Shown one piece after another: positions 16,801 through 23,386 of a stretch of DNA of 41,381 nt. The DNA is from Acidaminococcales bacterium. GTDB taxonomy: Bacteria; Bacillota; Negativicutes; Acidaminococcales; JAISLQ01. How positions within the stretch are numbered: the stretch's first letter is position 1; each line of letters begins with the position of its first letter. The stretch covers positions 1 to 41,381 of the forward strand of contig JAISLQ010000068.1 in the NCBI GenBank assembly GCA_031290885.1, given 5' to 3'. Under the pieces are notes generated by a model. It saw only the letters and a list, made by a program, of their open reading frames with translations, did no database searches and had not been told where the DNA came from. A program made the position numbers and the translations under genes.

Positions 16801-17113
16801 TCATATCGCCATTGAAGAGGCCAAGGACGGCAAGCAGGCGGTGGAAATGTTTGCCGCTTCAACAGTCGGCTATTACTCGCTTATTTTCATGGACATACAA
16901 ATGCCGGAAATGGACGGCTATGAAGCTACTGCGCATATCCGCCAACTGCCGCGCGAAGACGCCAAAACCGTCCCGATCGTCGCCATGACCGCCAACGCCT
17001 ACCAAGAAGACGTCAACAAGGCCATCGCCGCCGGCATGAACGGGCATCTTTCCAAACCGATTGACATCGGCCTGGTGCTGAAAACAATCACCGAAATACT
17101 CGGTCGGCCCTAA
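13850..17113 (+). CDS. BvgS/EvgS-type hybrid sensor histidine kinase
   Basis: Inner-membrane hybrid kinase of 1087 residues. A signal peptide (residues 5-27, ending PAFAA) is followed by two tandem periplasmic solute-binding-protein-3 domains (about 40-290 and 295-535), a TM helix (537-560), a PAS domain (about 585-690), HisKA with phospho-accepting His720 in ISHEIRTPLN, an ATPase domain with DNGIGM and GTGLGLA, and a receiver with Asp1015 in FMDIQMPEMDG and Lys1069. It should sense a small ligand such as an amino acid and phosphorylate its own receiver. No Hpt domain is visible and no DNA-binding partner adjoins. TTG 13850 follows GGTGA by 6 nt; GTG 13859 is an alternative start. Confidence 0.92.
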   Translation: MVFVKKLSVTIMAGLWFLLSGLPAFAALPDRPNDYKSIPGVTQDEIDAIEAIKAKYGTLTYGTLRSSEAFETEGAADGFAIKLAAMLTDIFGVKFEHRFYDWNKLLQDLENNKLDFAGELSANPERRLRYFMTGALYERTIKIFTLRGAPDIREIAKTRPVRLLFLHRTITGEQLKRIIDFPVEISFADDYRKAAESLLAHAADAFLGDDASAFYFEPYDLIKAQTYFPLIYSPISLSTANPELKPVIDVMQKYAQNGGINYIERLYAECARAYIRHRFYAELDAGEKEYLKNLAAQGGEVKIVAESDNYPVSFYNDTEKEFQGVAIDVLNEIGSISGLKFVPVNKPGLSLPEITAILMSGQASLATSLVKPSGQYNSNLWGDEAFAVDKCALLAAAGHHDIQINQILNYRVGLIRDSVQAAIYNEWFYGRTNAIYYDTSDQAFNALRSGEIDFFLASRDMLLQQGNYREKFGFKASIVFESDIFYKFGFNYDEGKLKAIVCKAQKFVPVGKINDQWIRKVFDYRDKFFNYVTPYIFAFIVVLATSLVGICILYAHNRKLSGNLAQLVRERTHELEVQTSTLSTIFSAIPDLMFVKDAQGRYIQCNSSFARYMSLRREDIIGRADYELFGPERKQQYDKYFEMDKFIMDTLETRSIEEEIYSESAKTSRLFEVIKTPFIQNGDATGVMGIARDITERKAIEAAANVASKAKSDFLARISHEIRTPLNAIIGMTHIARNSIDDKGKALASIDKITTASSHLLGLINDVLDMSKIESGKFEISREPFKLVGALSEVSSIISQRCKEKSVNFQNNIASLPNLALVGDKLRLNQVLINILGNAVKFTPALGEVKLQVETLQDDDQQISLRFVLSDNGIGMTPEQMEKLFIAFEQTDNSIAARFGGTGLGLAISQNLVNLMGGNICVESRSGVGSVFSFELTFPKAAAALSEPAPEEEGGELDFVGSRLLLAEDVEINRIILKELLAATHIAIEEAKDGKQAVEMFAASTVGYYSLIFMDIQMPEMDGYEATAHIRQLPREDAKTVPIVAMTANAYQEDVNKAIAAGMNGHLSKPIDIGLVLKTITEILGRP

Positions 17114-17159
17114 GCGCAGCCGGGTTTGCCGTTTTAACCGCATTTGAGGGGGACAGGCA

Positions 17160-17495
17160 ATGTCAAATCTTTTAAGCAATGGGGAATTCGTCAAAAATCC
17201 CGCGCACGAAGGCGTATTCGTGAAATTTTTCTATTCCGGGGCGGACGGCGGCGCAATCAGCAACCAAGAAACCATTATCGTGCCCGGATTTGCGATTTTG
17301 CCGCATGCGCACGAAAACAGCACGGAATTTTTCTACTGCGCCGCCGGCGAAGGGGAATTTCTCGACGCTGACGAATGGCGGACGATTAAAAAAGGAGACG
17401 CTTTCAGGGCGCCGCAAGGCACGGTTCACGCTTTAAGAAACACCGGCCGCGAATTGCTGGTGCTTTTCTGTACCTTCAGCCCCGCCATCCGTTGA
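17160..17495 (+). CDS. Small cupin-domain protein
   Basis: Single-domain cupin of 111 residues. Cupin motif 1 is visible as PHAHENSTEFFYCAAGEGEF (residues about 43-62), with His-x-His and a downstream Glu as metal ligands. Motif 2 is GTVHALRNTG (about 86-95), supplying the last His. The role is unknown; such proteins bind metals or small sugars and acids, or act as sensors. GAGGGGGA 8 nt before the ATG supports the start. It lies 46 bp after the kinase stop on the same strand and may be cotranscribed, which would suggest a link to the kinase ligand, but that is inference. Confidence 0.85.
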   Translation: MSNLLSNGEFVKNPAHEGVFVKFFYSGADGGAISNQETIIVPGFAILPHAHENSTEFFYCAAGEGEFLDADEWRTIKKGDAFRAPQGTVHALRNTGRELLVLFCTFSPAIR

Positions 17496-17566
17496 ACATA
17501 AAGCGGCGTCGGCCGAAACAGAAAAAACTGCCGCAAACGCCGAGCCGCCAGCCGCCATGCCTAACA

Positions 17567-17595
17567 TTGACAGGCGTTTAAATTAATGCTAAAAT
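17567..17595 (+). promoter_or_regulatory. Strong sigma-70 promoter upstream of the LRR locus
   Basis: Perfect TTGACA (17567-17572), 17-bp spacer and TAAAAT (17590-17595). Transcription would begin near 17602 and read toward the LRR gene at 18085, giving a leader of about 480 nt. The leader contains two palindromes and three consecutive hairpins. A 16-codon TTG frame at 17670-17720 follows an AAGGAAAG box by 9 nt and could be a leader peptide (low confidence). Confidence 0.7.
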
Positions 17596-17685
17596 ATTAA
17601 TAGTTGCATAACAATTGCCGTCCGCGCCTATACGGACGCGGCGCAAATATAAAAGGAAAGCGTTACGCGTTGGCAAACTGCCGGC

Positions 17686-17713
17686 AGGCAACATTTTATA
17701 AAGAATGTTACCT
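17686..17713 (+). repeat. Interrupted palindrome, copy A
   Basis: Arms AGGCAACA and TGTTACCT (one mismatch) flank a 12-nt AT-rich centre. TATAAAGAATGTTACCT at 17697-17713 is the exact reverse complement of 17837-17853 in copy B. Confidence 0.65.
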
Positions 17714-17835
17714 AACATAAATAAAAATAACCACCTGATAAGCGGTTTGTCGGGTTTGCGGCAAGATGTTTCTCCCGAGTCAAAAAAACGGCAGGCACAT
17801 AAATCGCCCTGTTTATCGGGAAAACAGAAAACTGC

Positions 17836-17864
17836 AAGGTAACATTCTTTATATTCTGTTACTT
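17836..17864 (+). repeat. Interrupted palindrome, copy B (inverted)
   Basis: Arms AAGGTAACA and TGTTACTT flank a 12-nt AT-rich centre. Copy B is the reverse complement of copy C (19721-19750), with one substitution and one missing base. A and B together enclose about 120 bp and could be the terminal repeats of a MITE-like element of about 180 bp. Confidence 0.65.
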
Positions 17865-17988
17865 AAGGGAAAGGGCGGACAAAAAACCGGTTTGCGCGTA
17901 CGCTTGCCGTTATTCGCCCTGTAAGACCTTTGCGCCGCATGAAAAGCGCTTTATTTATGCCGAAAGTTCATTTTTTAAAGTAGGGCGG

Positions 17989-18052
17989 TTGCCTATGGCA
18001 GGAAAGGCAAACAGCTATTTCAAGCGAAAGCTTGGCATATTTATCCTATGCC
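17989..18052 (+). ncRNA. Three-hairpin structured leader of the LRR gene
   Basis: Three adjacent stem-loops precede the gene: TTGCC/GGCAA (17989-18010), CAAGC-GAAA-GCTTG with a GNRA tetraloop (18021-18034), and GGCATA/TATGCC (18034-18052). The second and third share G18034. The last stem ends 33 nt before the start codon. The layout resembles a cis-regulatory RNA. I compared it by eye with c-di-GMP-I and other classes and found no convincing match. Confidence 0.4.
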
Positions 18053-18084
18053 GCAGAGCGGCGACAGGACGTGGGAGTGCGTGA

Positions 18085-19419
18085 ATGAGCGTGAAAAACA
18101 ATGTTGTGGCAACATGTCCCCTCGGCACGGCGGACGCGCCGCCGGAGTTTGTCCGTATTGGCGGCAAGCGGTTTTACGCCGGACAGTCGGAAATTGGTTT
18201 GGACAGCCTGACCGATGCCGATGCCGTGGCGCTGGGACACATGACGAAACTGAAGAGGCTTTCTCTTTTCAGCAATAACATCCGCGACCTTGCGCCATTG
18301 TCGGGGCTGGTGAATCTGGAAGAGCTCAGCATCATGAGCGACGAGATCGGCGACCTTGCGCCGCTGTCGGGGCTGGTGAATTTGGAAAGGCTTGATATCA
18401 CCGGCGACAAAATCCGCGACCTTGCGCCGCTTTCGGGGCTGGTGAATCTAAAACGCCTTTTTATCATTGGGAGTGAAGTCGATGGGCTTGTGCCGCTGTC
18501 GGGGCTTACAAATTTGGAAAGCGTTTCTTTTCTTTTCGGCGACAAAATCCGCGACCTCGCGCCGCTTTCGGGACTGGTAAATCTAAAAGAGCTCAGTATC
18601 AAAGGCGGCAACAAAATCAGCGACCTCGCGCCCCTTTCGGGGCTATTGAATCTAAAAGAGCTCAGCGTCATGGGCGACGAGATCCGCGATCTCGCGCCGC
18701 TGGCCGGGCTATTGGATCTAAAAGAGCTTAGCATCGGCGGCAATAACATCGGCGACCTCGCGCCGCTCACAAGGCTGGCAAAGCTGGAAAGGCTCAAAAT
18801 CGGCGACAACAACATCAGCGACCTCGCGCCGCTCGCCGGGCTGGTGAATCTGACAGGGCTCAAGATCGCGGGAGGCAAAATCGGCGGCCTCGCGCCGCTC
18901 GCAAGGCTGGCAAAGCTGGAAAGCCTTGAAATAACGGACAATAACATCCGCGATCTCGCGCCGCTGTCGGGGCTATTGAATCTAAAAGAGCTAAGTATCA
19001 TAAGCGACGAAATCCGCGACCTCGCGCCGCTGGCCGGATTGGTGAATCTGGAAGGGCTCAAGATCGCGGGCGACGAAATCGACAGCCTCGCGCCGCTTTC
19101 GGGGCTGGTGAATTTGGGCAGGCTTGATATCACGGGCAACAAAATCCGCGATCTCGCGCCGCTGGCCGGACTGTCAAAGCTGGAAAGACTTGACGTCGGC
19201 GGCGACAAAATCGGCGACCTTGCGCCGCTGGCCAGACTGTCAAAGCTGGAAAGGCTTGATATCAGCGGCAACAAAATCAGCGATCTTGCGCCGCTTTCGG
19301 GGCTGGTGAATCTGAAATTGCTTGGCGTCAGATTTGGCTCAGGGCTGGCGAAGGGGCAAATCGACAAACTAAAAATGGCATTGCCGGACTGTATGGTGTT
19401 TGGGCAACCGACATGGTAG
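18085..19419 (+). CDS. Leucine-rich-repeat protein, 22-residue SDS22/internalin-like units
   Basis: Protein of 444 residues. A 60-residue N-terminal region (contains FVRIGGKRFYAG) is followed by about 15 full units plus partial end units of the form DLAPLSGLVNLERLDITGNKI, mostly 22 residues and twice 23. A short cap ends in QIDKLKMALPDCMVFG, as in other bacterial LRR proteins. No signal peptide, TM helix or wall anchor is present, so it is predicted cytosolic or exported by an unrecognised route. It probably binds protein partners. Units are nearly identical at DNA level (66-bp period), indicating recent duplication or gene conversion. GGGAG lies 7 nt before ATG 18085. No adjacent enzyme suggests its job. 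Confidence 0.88.
   Translation: MSVKNNVVATCPLGTADAPPEFVRIGGKRFYAGQSEIGLDSLTDADAVALGHMTKLKRLSLFSNNIRDLAPLSGLVNLEELSIMSDEIGDLAPLSGLVNLERLDITGDKIRDLAPLSGLVNLKRLFIIGSEVDGLVPLSGLTNLESVSFLFGDKIRDLAPLSGLVNLKELSIKGGNKISDLAPLSGLLNLKELSVMGDEIRDLAPLAGLLDLKELSIGGNNIGDLAPLTRLAKLERLKIGDNNISDLAPLAGLVNLTGLKIAGGKIGGLAPLARLAKLESLEITDNNIRDLAPLSGLLNLKELSIISDEIRDLAPLAGLVNLEGLKIAGDEIDSLAPLSGLVNLGRLDITGNKIRDLAPLAGLSKLERLDVGGDKIGDLAPLARLSKLERLDISGNKISDLAPLSGLVNLKLLGVRFGSGLAKGQIDKLKMALPDCMVFGQPTW
18280..19311 (+). repeat. Tandem 66-bp repeats in the LRR gene
   Basis: About 15 direct units of 66 or 69 bp share the block GACCTCGCGCCGCT followed by a GGGCTGGTGAAT-type block. Some units differ in only a few bases. Two units (around residues 135-180) have a one-codon insertion. 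Confidence 0.85.
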
Positions 19420-19526
19420 AAAACAGGAACGGGTTCAATTTTGACTCGCCCGAGATCGGGCAGGCCGGCGCGCTGTATCGCGCAAGCCGCATTGGCGGCA
19501 AGACGGGGGATGTGAAAACGGACTGA
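19413..19526 (+). CDS. Possible 37-aa ORF overlapping the LRR stop
   Basis: ATG 19413 overlaps the LRR stop by 7 nt and encodes 37 residues (contains FDSPEIGQAGALYRAS). In a second frame, downstream bases to about 19709 read as a coding-like segment (EVAERLASEVVTGLEKLIDK) without a start codon. The two pieces may be halves of one gene broken by a frameshift near 19515. I do not recognise the product. Confidence 0.3.
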   Translation: MVENRNGFNFDSPEIGQAGALYRASRIGGKTGDVKTD

Positions 19527-19720
19527 AGGACGCGCCGCAACAAAGTAAAACAGCGTTCCCGGCGCGCCGGGAAGTGGCCGAGCGCCTTGCTTCGGAGGTC
19601 GTAACCGGGCTGGAAAAACTCATTGACAAGCGCAGGTCGCTGACATATCATAGACATAAAGGCCAGTATGCTGCCATTATCTTTTGTCCAGCAGCTAAAA
19701 AAATATAGTCATGGACCGGC

Positions 19721-19750
19721 AAGGTAACAGAATGTAAAGAATGTTACCTT
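19721..19750 (+). repeat. Interrupted palindrome, copy C
   Basis: Perfect 9-bp arms AAGGTAACA and TGTTACCTT flank a 12-nt centre. It sits at the point where the truncated methyltransferase loses homology to its second copy, downstream of the LRR gene. Confidence 0.7.
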
Positions 19751-20216
19751 GCGTTTTTTCGTCCAGCCAGCAGGCGCGGGGATTCCCGCGCTTTTTTCTT
19801 TTGCCCCTTGGCGGTTCGCAGCTCGGGCAGCAGGACTCCGTGGCAGTCCCCACAGGGCAATGTAAACATGGGATCGCCCTCGTCCTTTGCTCGGCGACCG
19901 TTTTGCCACTTTTTGAGTTTCTCCGGGGCGGACACGGCCTTGACCAGTACGTCCGGCCGCCCCCGTTTCGCCCCTAACCCCTTGCCGTAGCTGGCGACAA
20001 GGCAGTCCACAGTTTCCCGGAGTCCAATGCCCATTTTGGATGCCGACACTAAATAAAGCCCCGTGCAGGCGGCAAAGCCGCCGCCGTTAGATGACAGCGC
20101 GCAGGCCAGGCCCGCCGAATTGTATACCCTCATGACCTGGCGGCCGCCTACAAGCTCCTCAAGAGCCGAGCCGTTTTCCCCGGCGACAGGAAATGGACTT
20201 CCTGCGCAACCTAAAC
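19751..20216 (-). pseudogene. Truncated cytosine-5 DNA methyltransferase, copy 1
   Basis: The minus-strand frame holds part of the target-recognition half of a phage-type C5 methyltransferase: GRQVMRVYNSAGLACALSSN, TGLYLV, ETVDCLVASYGKG, and KLKKWQNGRRAKDEGDPMFT followed by HGVLLP. Family members continue with an RRLTP-type motif IX and the C-terminal QAGN motif. Both are missing here; after HGVLLP the frame turns into unrelated lysine-rich sequence and meets palindrome C. The N-terminal catalytic half is also missing: at about 20217 the sequence switches into an IS5-type end. It cannot be active. Copy 2 at 40863 shares a 38-nt identical block (19824-19861 with 41065-41102). Confidence 0.75.
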
Positions 20217-20606
20217 GGCTCTGTCAAAGTTACACAACCCACAAATCAAGCTGAAGCGGAGAGGGAAGCGTTTTCTGCGGTTACGGTAATGTTCAGCAAC
20301 GATTCTGAACCGCTTGACAAAGCCAATCACATGCTCGCTTAGCACACGCCGGCTTGAAATGTCGTGGTTGCGGAGCTTGTCTGCCTTGCTCAAAGGTCTT
20401 AGTTTGAAACGCTTCTTGGGCAGTACGCAATTGAAGTGGATATTTGCCATCCCTTAACGCCCTGTGTCGGCCTCAAGTACGGTTCCCGATTTCGCATGTG
20501 CGCCGGATTCCTTGAAAAGACGCAAGTCGTGCCGTTTCCTGTCGGCAAACGCAAGGCAGAGAACCTTGCCGTCCGCTTTGTTGAATATGGCCCGTGTTTT
20601 CAACAG
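20217..20606 (-). mobile_element. IS5-family transposase remnant (DDE_4 type)
   Basis: The minus strand encodes the C-terminal half of an IS5-like transposase: AIFNKADGKVLCLAFADRKR, HDLRLFKES, then ADTG, an in-frame TAA at 20454-20456 where the family has Gln (GYQG), and finally ISSRRVLSEHVIGFVKRFRI followed by YRNRRKRFPLRFSLI. The N-terminal half is absent, as the DUF4037 gene ends 8 bp away. The last codons reach a GGCTCTGTCAAA-like terminal sequence near 20217. It is non-functional because of the truncation and the nonsense codon. Confidence 0.8.
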
Positions 20607-20611
20607 GAAGC

Positions 20612-21574
20612 CTAATCAATCATGACGTGCGATGCGCGCAGTTCCCGGTTCTCGATATGAGACATTATCGCCGGGCAGTGATCGAGCAAAAAATCGTTTT
20701 CCAGGTTTGTCAGGCTCTGTCCGCGCAACTCTTGCAAAACACAGCCGCAAATCTTTTCAATTGTTTCCTGCATTTTTTCCCGCGCAAGGCCATTGCCGCC
20801 AAAGGCGGCGGCGAAAAAATTATTGTCGCAAAGCGCCCGCAACAAATCGTAACATTCCCGCAGACGCGGCAAGGACAAAATGCTCCTATGCATCCACTTG
20901 TAAAATGGGGTGTAGCGCTTATTGAGCAAATGAATCATCGAGCAGGACTTGCCCACAAACTCGGAAAGCGCCGCCAAAGCCGCAACCGGCTCATTGCGGC
21001 GAACGCAGCGGGGATAGTTGTACTGGCCTGTTTGCGCCATTGCCGCCGCCCGGGCCGCTATCTTTTTAACGCGGACATCCTCGGGGTAAAACTCAAGCAA
21101 CGACTCGCGGATGCTCGAAAACTCCCCTAAAGGGTCATGAAATACCGCCCCATTGGTCGCCTGGGCCAAAAGATGTTCCGGCAGCCGGCGCCATTGCGCC
21201 AAGGAGACAGGCGCCCCGGCAATTCCGATAAACTTGCGGTAAAAATCACTTGTGCGAAGGGCTCCGACGCGCCCAGCCGCTTCGGGCGTGTTTTTTCTCT
21301 TGGCCTGCCCCAAAGGGGCAGGATCCAGCGCTTCATAGCGCACTTGCAGCTCGGCGCCGATCTCGGCGAAATCCCCGTCCGCGAGCCACAGGCAAAAACT
21401 CGGCCCCCAATCGTGGTCCCGTGAAATTTCGTCGTCAAAGCCAAAACACTCGGACCCCTCTCCGGCCAGCCCTGCCGCTATGCGGCCCTGATAGGACGGA
21501 AAGCTGTCCCTTATCATTTTTGCGCCCATGTTCTCATAATATTGACGGGCCAATTCCAAGCCTTTCATCAGCAT
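20612..21574 (-). CDS. DUF4037 nucleotidyltransferase-like protein
   Basis: Soluble protein of 320 residues in the DUF4037 family, whose N-terminal part resembles a nucleotidyltransferase. The key block is CFGFDDEISRDHDWGPSFCL (about residues 41-60), with the acidic residues that would bind metal. The rest is helical with FVGKSCSMIHLLNKRYTPFYKWM, given here as positions 214-236, another family hallmark. Function is unknown. ATG 21574 is chosen; ATG 21568 is possible. GGGGCGGAGG lies about 16 nt upstream, so the start is not certain. The gene lies 26 bp after the yczE-like stop. Its own stop is 5 bp from the IS5 remnant; the C-terminus seems close to complete. Confidence 0.8.
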   Translation of the reverse strand: MLMKGLELARQYYENMGAKMIRDSFPSYQGRIAAGLAGEGSECFGFDDEISRDHDWGPSFCLWLADGDFAEIGAELQVRYEALDPAPLGQAKRKNTPEAAGRVGALRTSDFYRKFIGIAGAPVSLAQWRRLPEHLLAQATNGAVFHDPLGEFSSIRESLLEFYPEDVRVKKIAARAAAMAQTGQYNYPRCVRRNEPVAALAALSEFVGKSCSMIHLLNKRYTPFYKWMHRSILSLPRLRECYDLLRALCDNNFFAAAFGGNGLAREKMQETIEKICGCVLQELRGQSLTNLENDFLLDHCPAIMSHIENRELRASHVMID

Positions 21575-21600
21575 GCGCCCGCGCAGGACGCCTCCGCCCC

Positions 21601-22284
21601 TTAGGCGGCGGGATTCTGCGCATCCCCCTTTTTCCGCTCGAAGCATATTTTGTTTATAACGGGATTTAATATTCTTTGCGCAGGCTGCATCAACGGCCCC
21701 ACCAGCAGCGCACACAGCGCCGTGCCTTCACGGACGCCATGCAAACCGCCCATGGCCAGCAAGGACAGCGCTGCCGCAACGAACACAACCGTGCAATCCA
21801 AAACAACCTTGACCTGCTGGAAACTCTTTCCGGGAAGCACGCTTGTAATTGCGGCCACCAGACCTTCCATAGGCATATTCACAAGTTTTGTATCAACATA
21901 CATGGACACGCCGATGGCGTACAAAACGATGCTAATGGCCAACATTGCCAACTTGCCGGCATAGGTGGGAATTTCAAAGCCGCCGAGCACGTGTCTGGCG
22001 AAATCCACAAAATATCCAAACAGCGATGAAAACACCAGTTGCGTCAAGTTTATCCATTTGAAGTTTTTGCGCAAAATTATATATTGCAGCAAAATATAAC
22101 CTGAAAATATCAATATAATACAGATGCCCATGTCTACCTTCGTAACAAGAGAAAGCACGTAAGGGATCGAATTCACGGGGGGTATGCCCAGCTTGGCGTT
22201 AATGCCAAACGCCACTCCAAAGGCAAGGCAAAGCAAGCCTATGGCATAAATAAGGATGCGCAAAAATAGTTTTTGACAACACAT
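21601..22284 (-). CDS. YczE/YitT-like integral membrane protein
   Basis: Polytopic membrane protein of 227 residues with about five hydrophobic helices. GVAFGINAKLGIPPVNSIPY near residues 22-41 and a VSMYVDTKLVNMPMEG segment near 125-140 match the YczE family. Function is unknown; relatives affect lipopeptide production in Bacillus. ATG 22284 is preceded by GAGGGG at 7 nt; the upstream extension to 22416 is arginine-rich and not family-like. It precedes the DUF4037 gene on the same strand and is probably cotranscribed with it. Confidence 0.82.
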   Translation of the reverse strand: MCCQKLFLRILIYAIGLLCLAFGVAFGINAKLGIPPVNSIPYVLSLVTKVDMGICIILIFSGYILLQYIILRKNFKWINLTQLVFSSLFGYFVDFARHVLGGFEIPTYAGKLAMLAISIVLYAIGVSMYVDTKLVNMPMEGLVAAITSVLPGKSFQQVKVVLDCTVVFVAAALSLLAMGGLHGVREGTALCALLVGPLMQPAQRILNPVINKICFERKKGDAQNPAA

Positions 22285-22382
22285 AGGGGCACCCCTCAAC
22301 ATGCAGATTCCGGCGCGGCACAGGCAGATCGCGCGCGCCATGCCCTGGCTGCCTTGCCCTGCCTCCCGTTGGCCTTTTGATT

Positions 22383-23237
22383 TTAAAAAGCGACCATCAA
22401 TGTCCCCAAGTCGCATTTTATGACCCTGCTGTTTTTAAACAGGGGATATTGGCCGCGGTATATTTTGGGCGTGGTAATGTCGCAGGCGCAGCCTGCTTTG
22501 GCAATTTTGGCGGCGGCGTTGCCGCTTATGATATTGGAAATTTCTTTAAGGGCCGAATCCATCATTTCGCCAAGTTCGGCCGGATCCATCATGGTTATAT
22601 GTTGTACGATGCAAAGGGCGGTTACCAGCGGAAAAACAAAATCCACCTCGCCCGGGCGATCGCCTACAAGTCCGATGCTCACGCTTATGTCGCCCGCCTG
22701 TCCGACAAGCGCCGGGGCGCAGGGCGCGGGTTGGACAGGCATATTCAGCATCTGGCCGAGCACTTCGCAGGCGCTGTCGGCAAAACAGGCGACAAACTGC
22801 TCGGGCTGCGCCATGTCCTGAGGGGCGGGGGGCGATGCCTGCGCCGCGGCGCCGGTGATTTTCCCGTCCTCCCCCACCACGTGGTAGATCAGCCAGCCGA
22901 TCAATGTCCCGGCAAATTGCTGCATGGTTTTGCGGTTGAAATTGCTTTCAATCAATTTTTTCTCGTGTTGCAGGACGGTAGAAACAAAATCCCTGTGCAA
23001 TATTTTATGCCCCGGCAGGCCTTCATAGCGCAAAGAAGCCTGCAATTCTTCCTCGTCGGCGAAATGCTTCACAACGTAATTTTTTAAAAACCCAACGGAG
23101 CGGGCGCAGGCTGCCCGGCTGTCCGGCCCTTCGCGGCTCATTGCCGCCGCCAAGTCGTCAGCCATCCGAAAAAGTTCTTTATGCTGGCTGTCAATTAGCT
23201 CGTTGCCTACGGCATAGGCGTCTTTCCACATTCCCAT
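22383..23237 (-). CDS. Bacteriohemerythrin-CheX fusion protein
   Basis: Cytosolic two-domain protein of 284 residues. Residues 1-126 form a bacteriohemerythrin with the full di-iron ligand set: His19, His58, Glu62, His77, His81, His119 and Asp124. A Pro/Ala-rich linker (about 128-145) leads to a CheX-type domain with the CheC/CheX phosphatase signature EISNIISGN (Glu and Asn as catalytic pair) near residue 237. CheX removes phosphate from CheY-P. The fusion suggests that O2 binding tunes flagellar-switch or twitching signalling; this is inference. AAGGGGG about 9 nt before the ATG supports the start. The next genes downstream, yczE-like and DUF4037, have no evident link. Confidence 0.88.
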   Translation of the reverse strand: MGMWKDAYAVGNELIDSQHKELFRMADDLAAAMSREGPDSRAACARSVGFLKNYVVKHFADEEELQASLRYEGLPGHKILHRDFVSTVLQHEKKLIESNFNRKTMQQFAGTLIGWLIYHVVGEDGKITGAAAQASPPAPQDMAQPEQFVACFADSACEVLGQMLNMPVQPAPCAPALVGQAGDISVSIGLVGDRPGEVDFVFPLVTALCIVQHITMMDPAELGEMMDSALKEISNIISGNAAAKIAKAGCACDITTPKIYRGQYPLFKNSRVIKCDLGTLMVAF

Positions 23238-23386
23238 TTGCCGGCCCCCTTTTTCATTAGGTAACCTATTGCTAAGTGCCTTTGGATGCTATGGCAAAAG
23301 ATTCTCCCTCTGGCATGGCGGCGTTATTTTTTAAGACAGAGGCGCGGAGAGCATGCCGCCGTGCAGCAAACAACTGTCAGAGGCCG

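Noticed and set aside
18001-18085. Possible c-di-GMP-I (GEMM) riboswitch
   Set aside because: GGCAAAC and a GNRA hairpin are present, but the conserved ACGCAAAGCC core and the second helix with its tetraloop receptor are missing.
18174-19367. 397-codon minus-strand frame antisense to the LRR gene
   Set aside because: It is the mirror of the 66-bp repeats; its Ser/Arg-rich translation repeats with the same period and it has no ribosome site.
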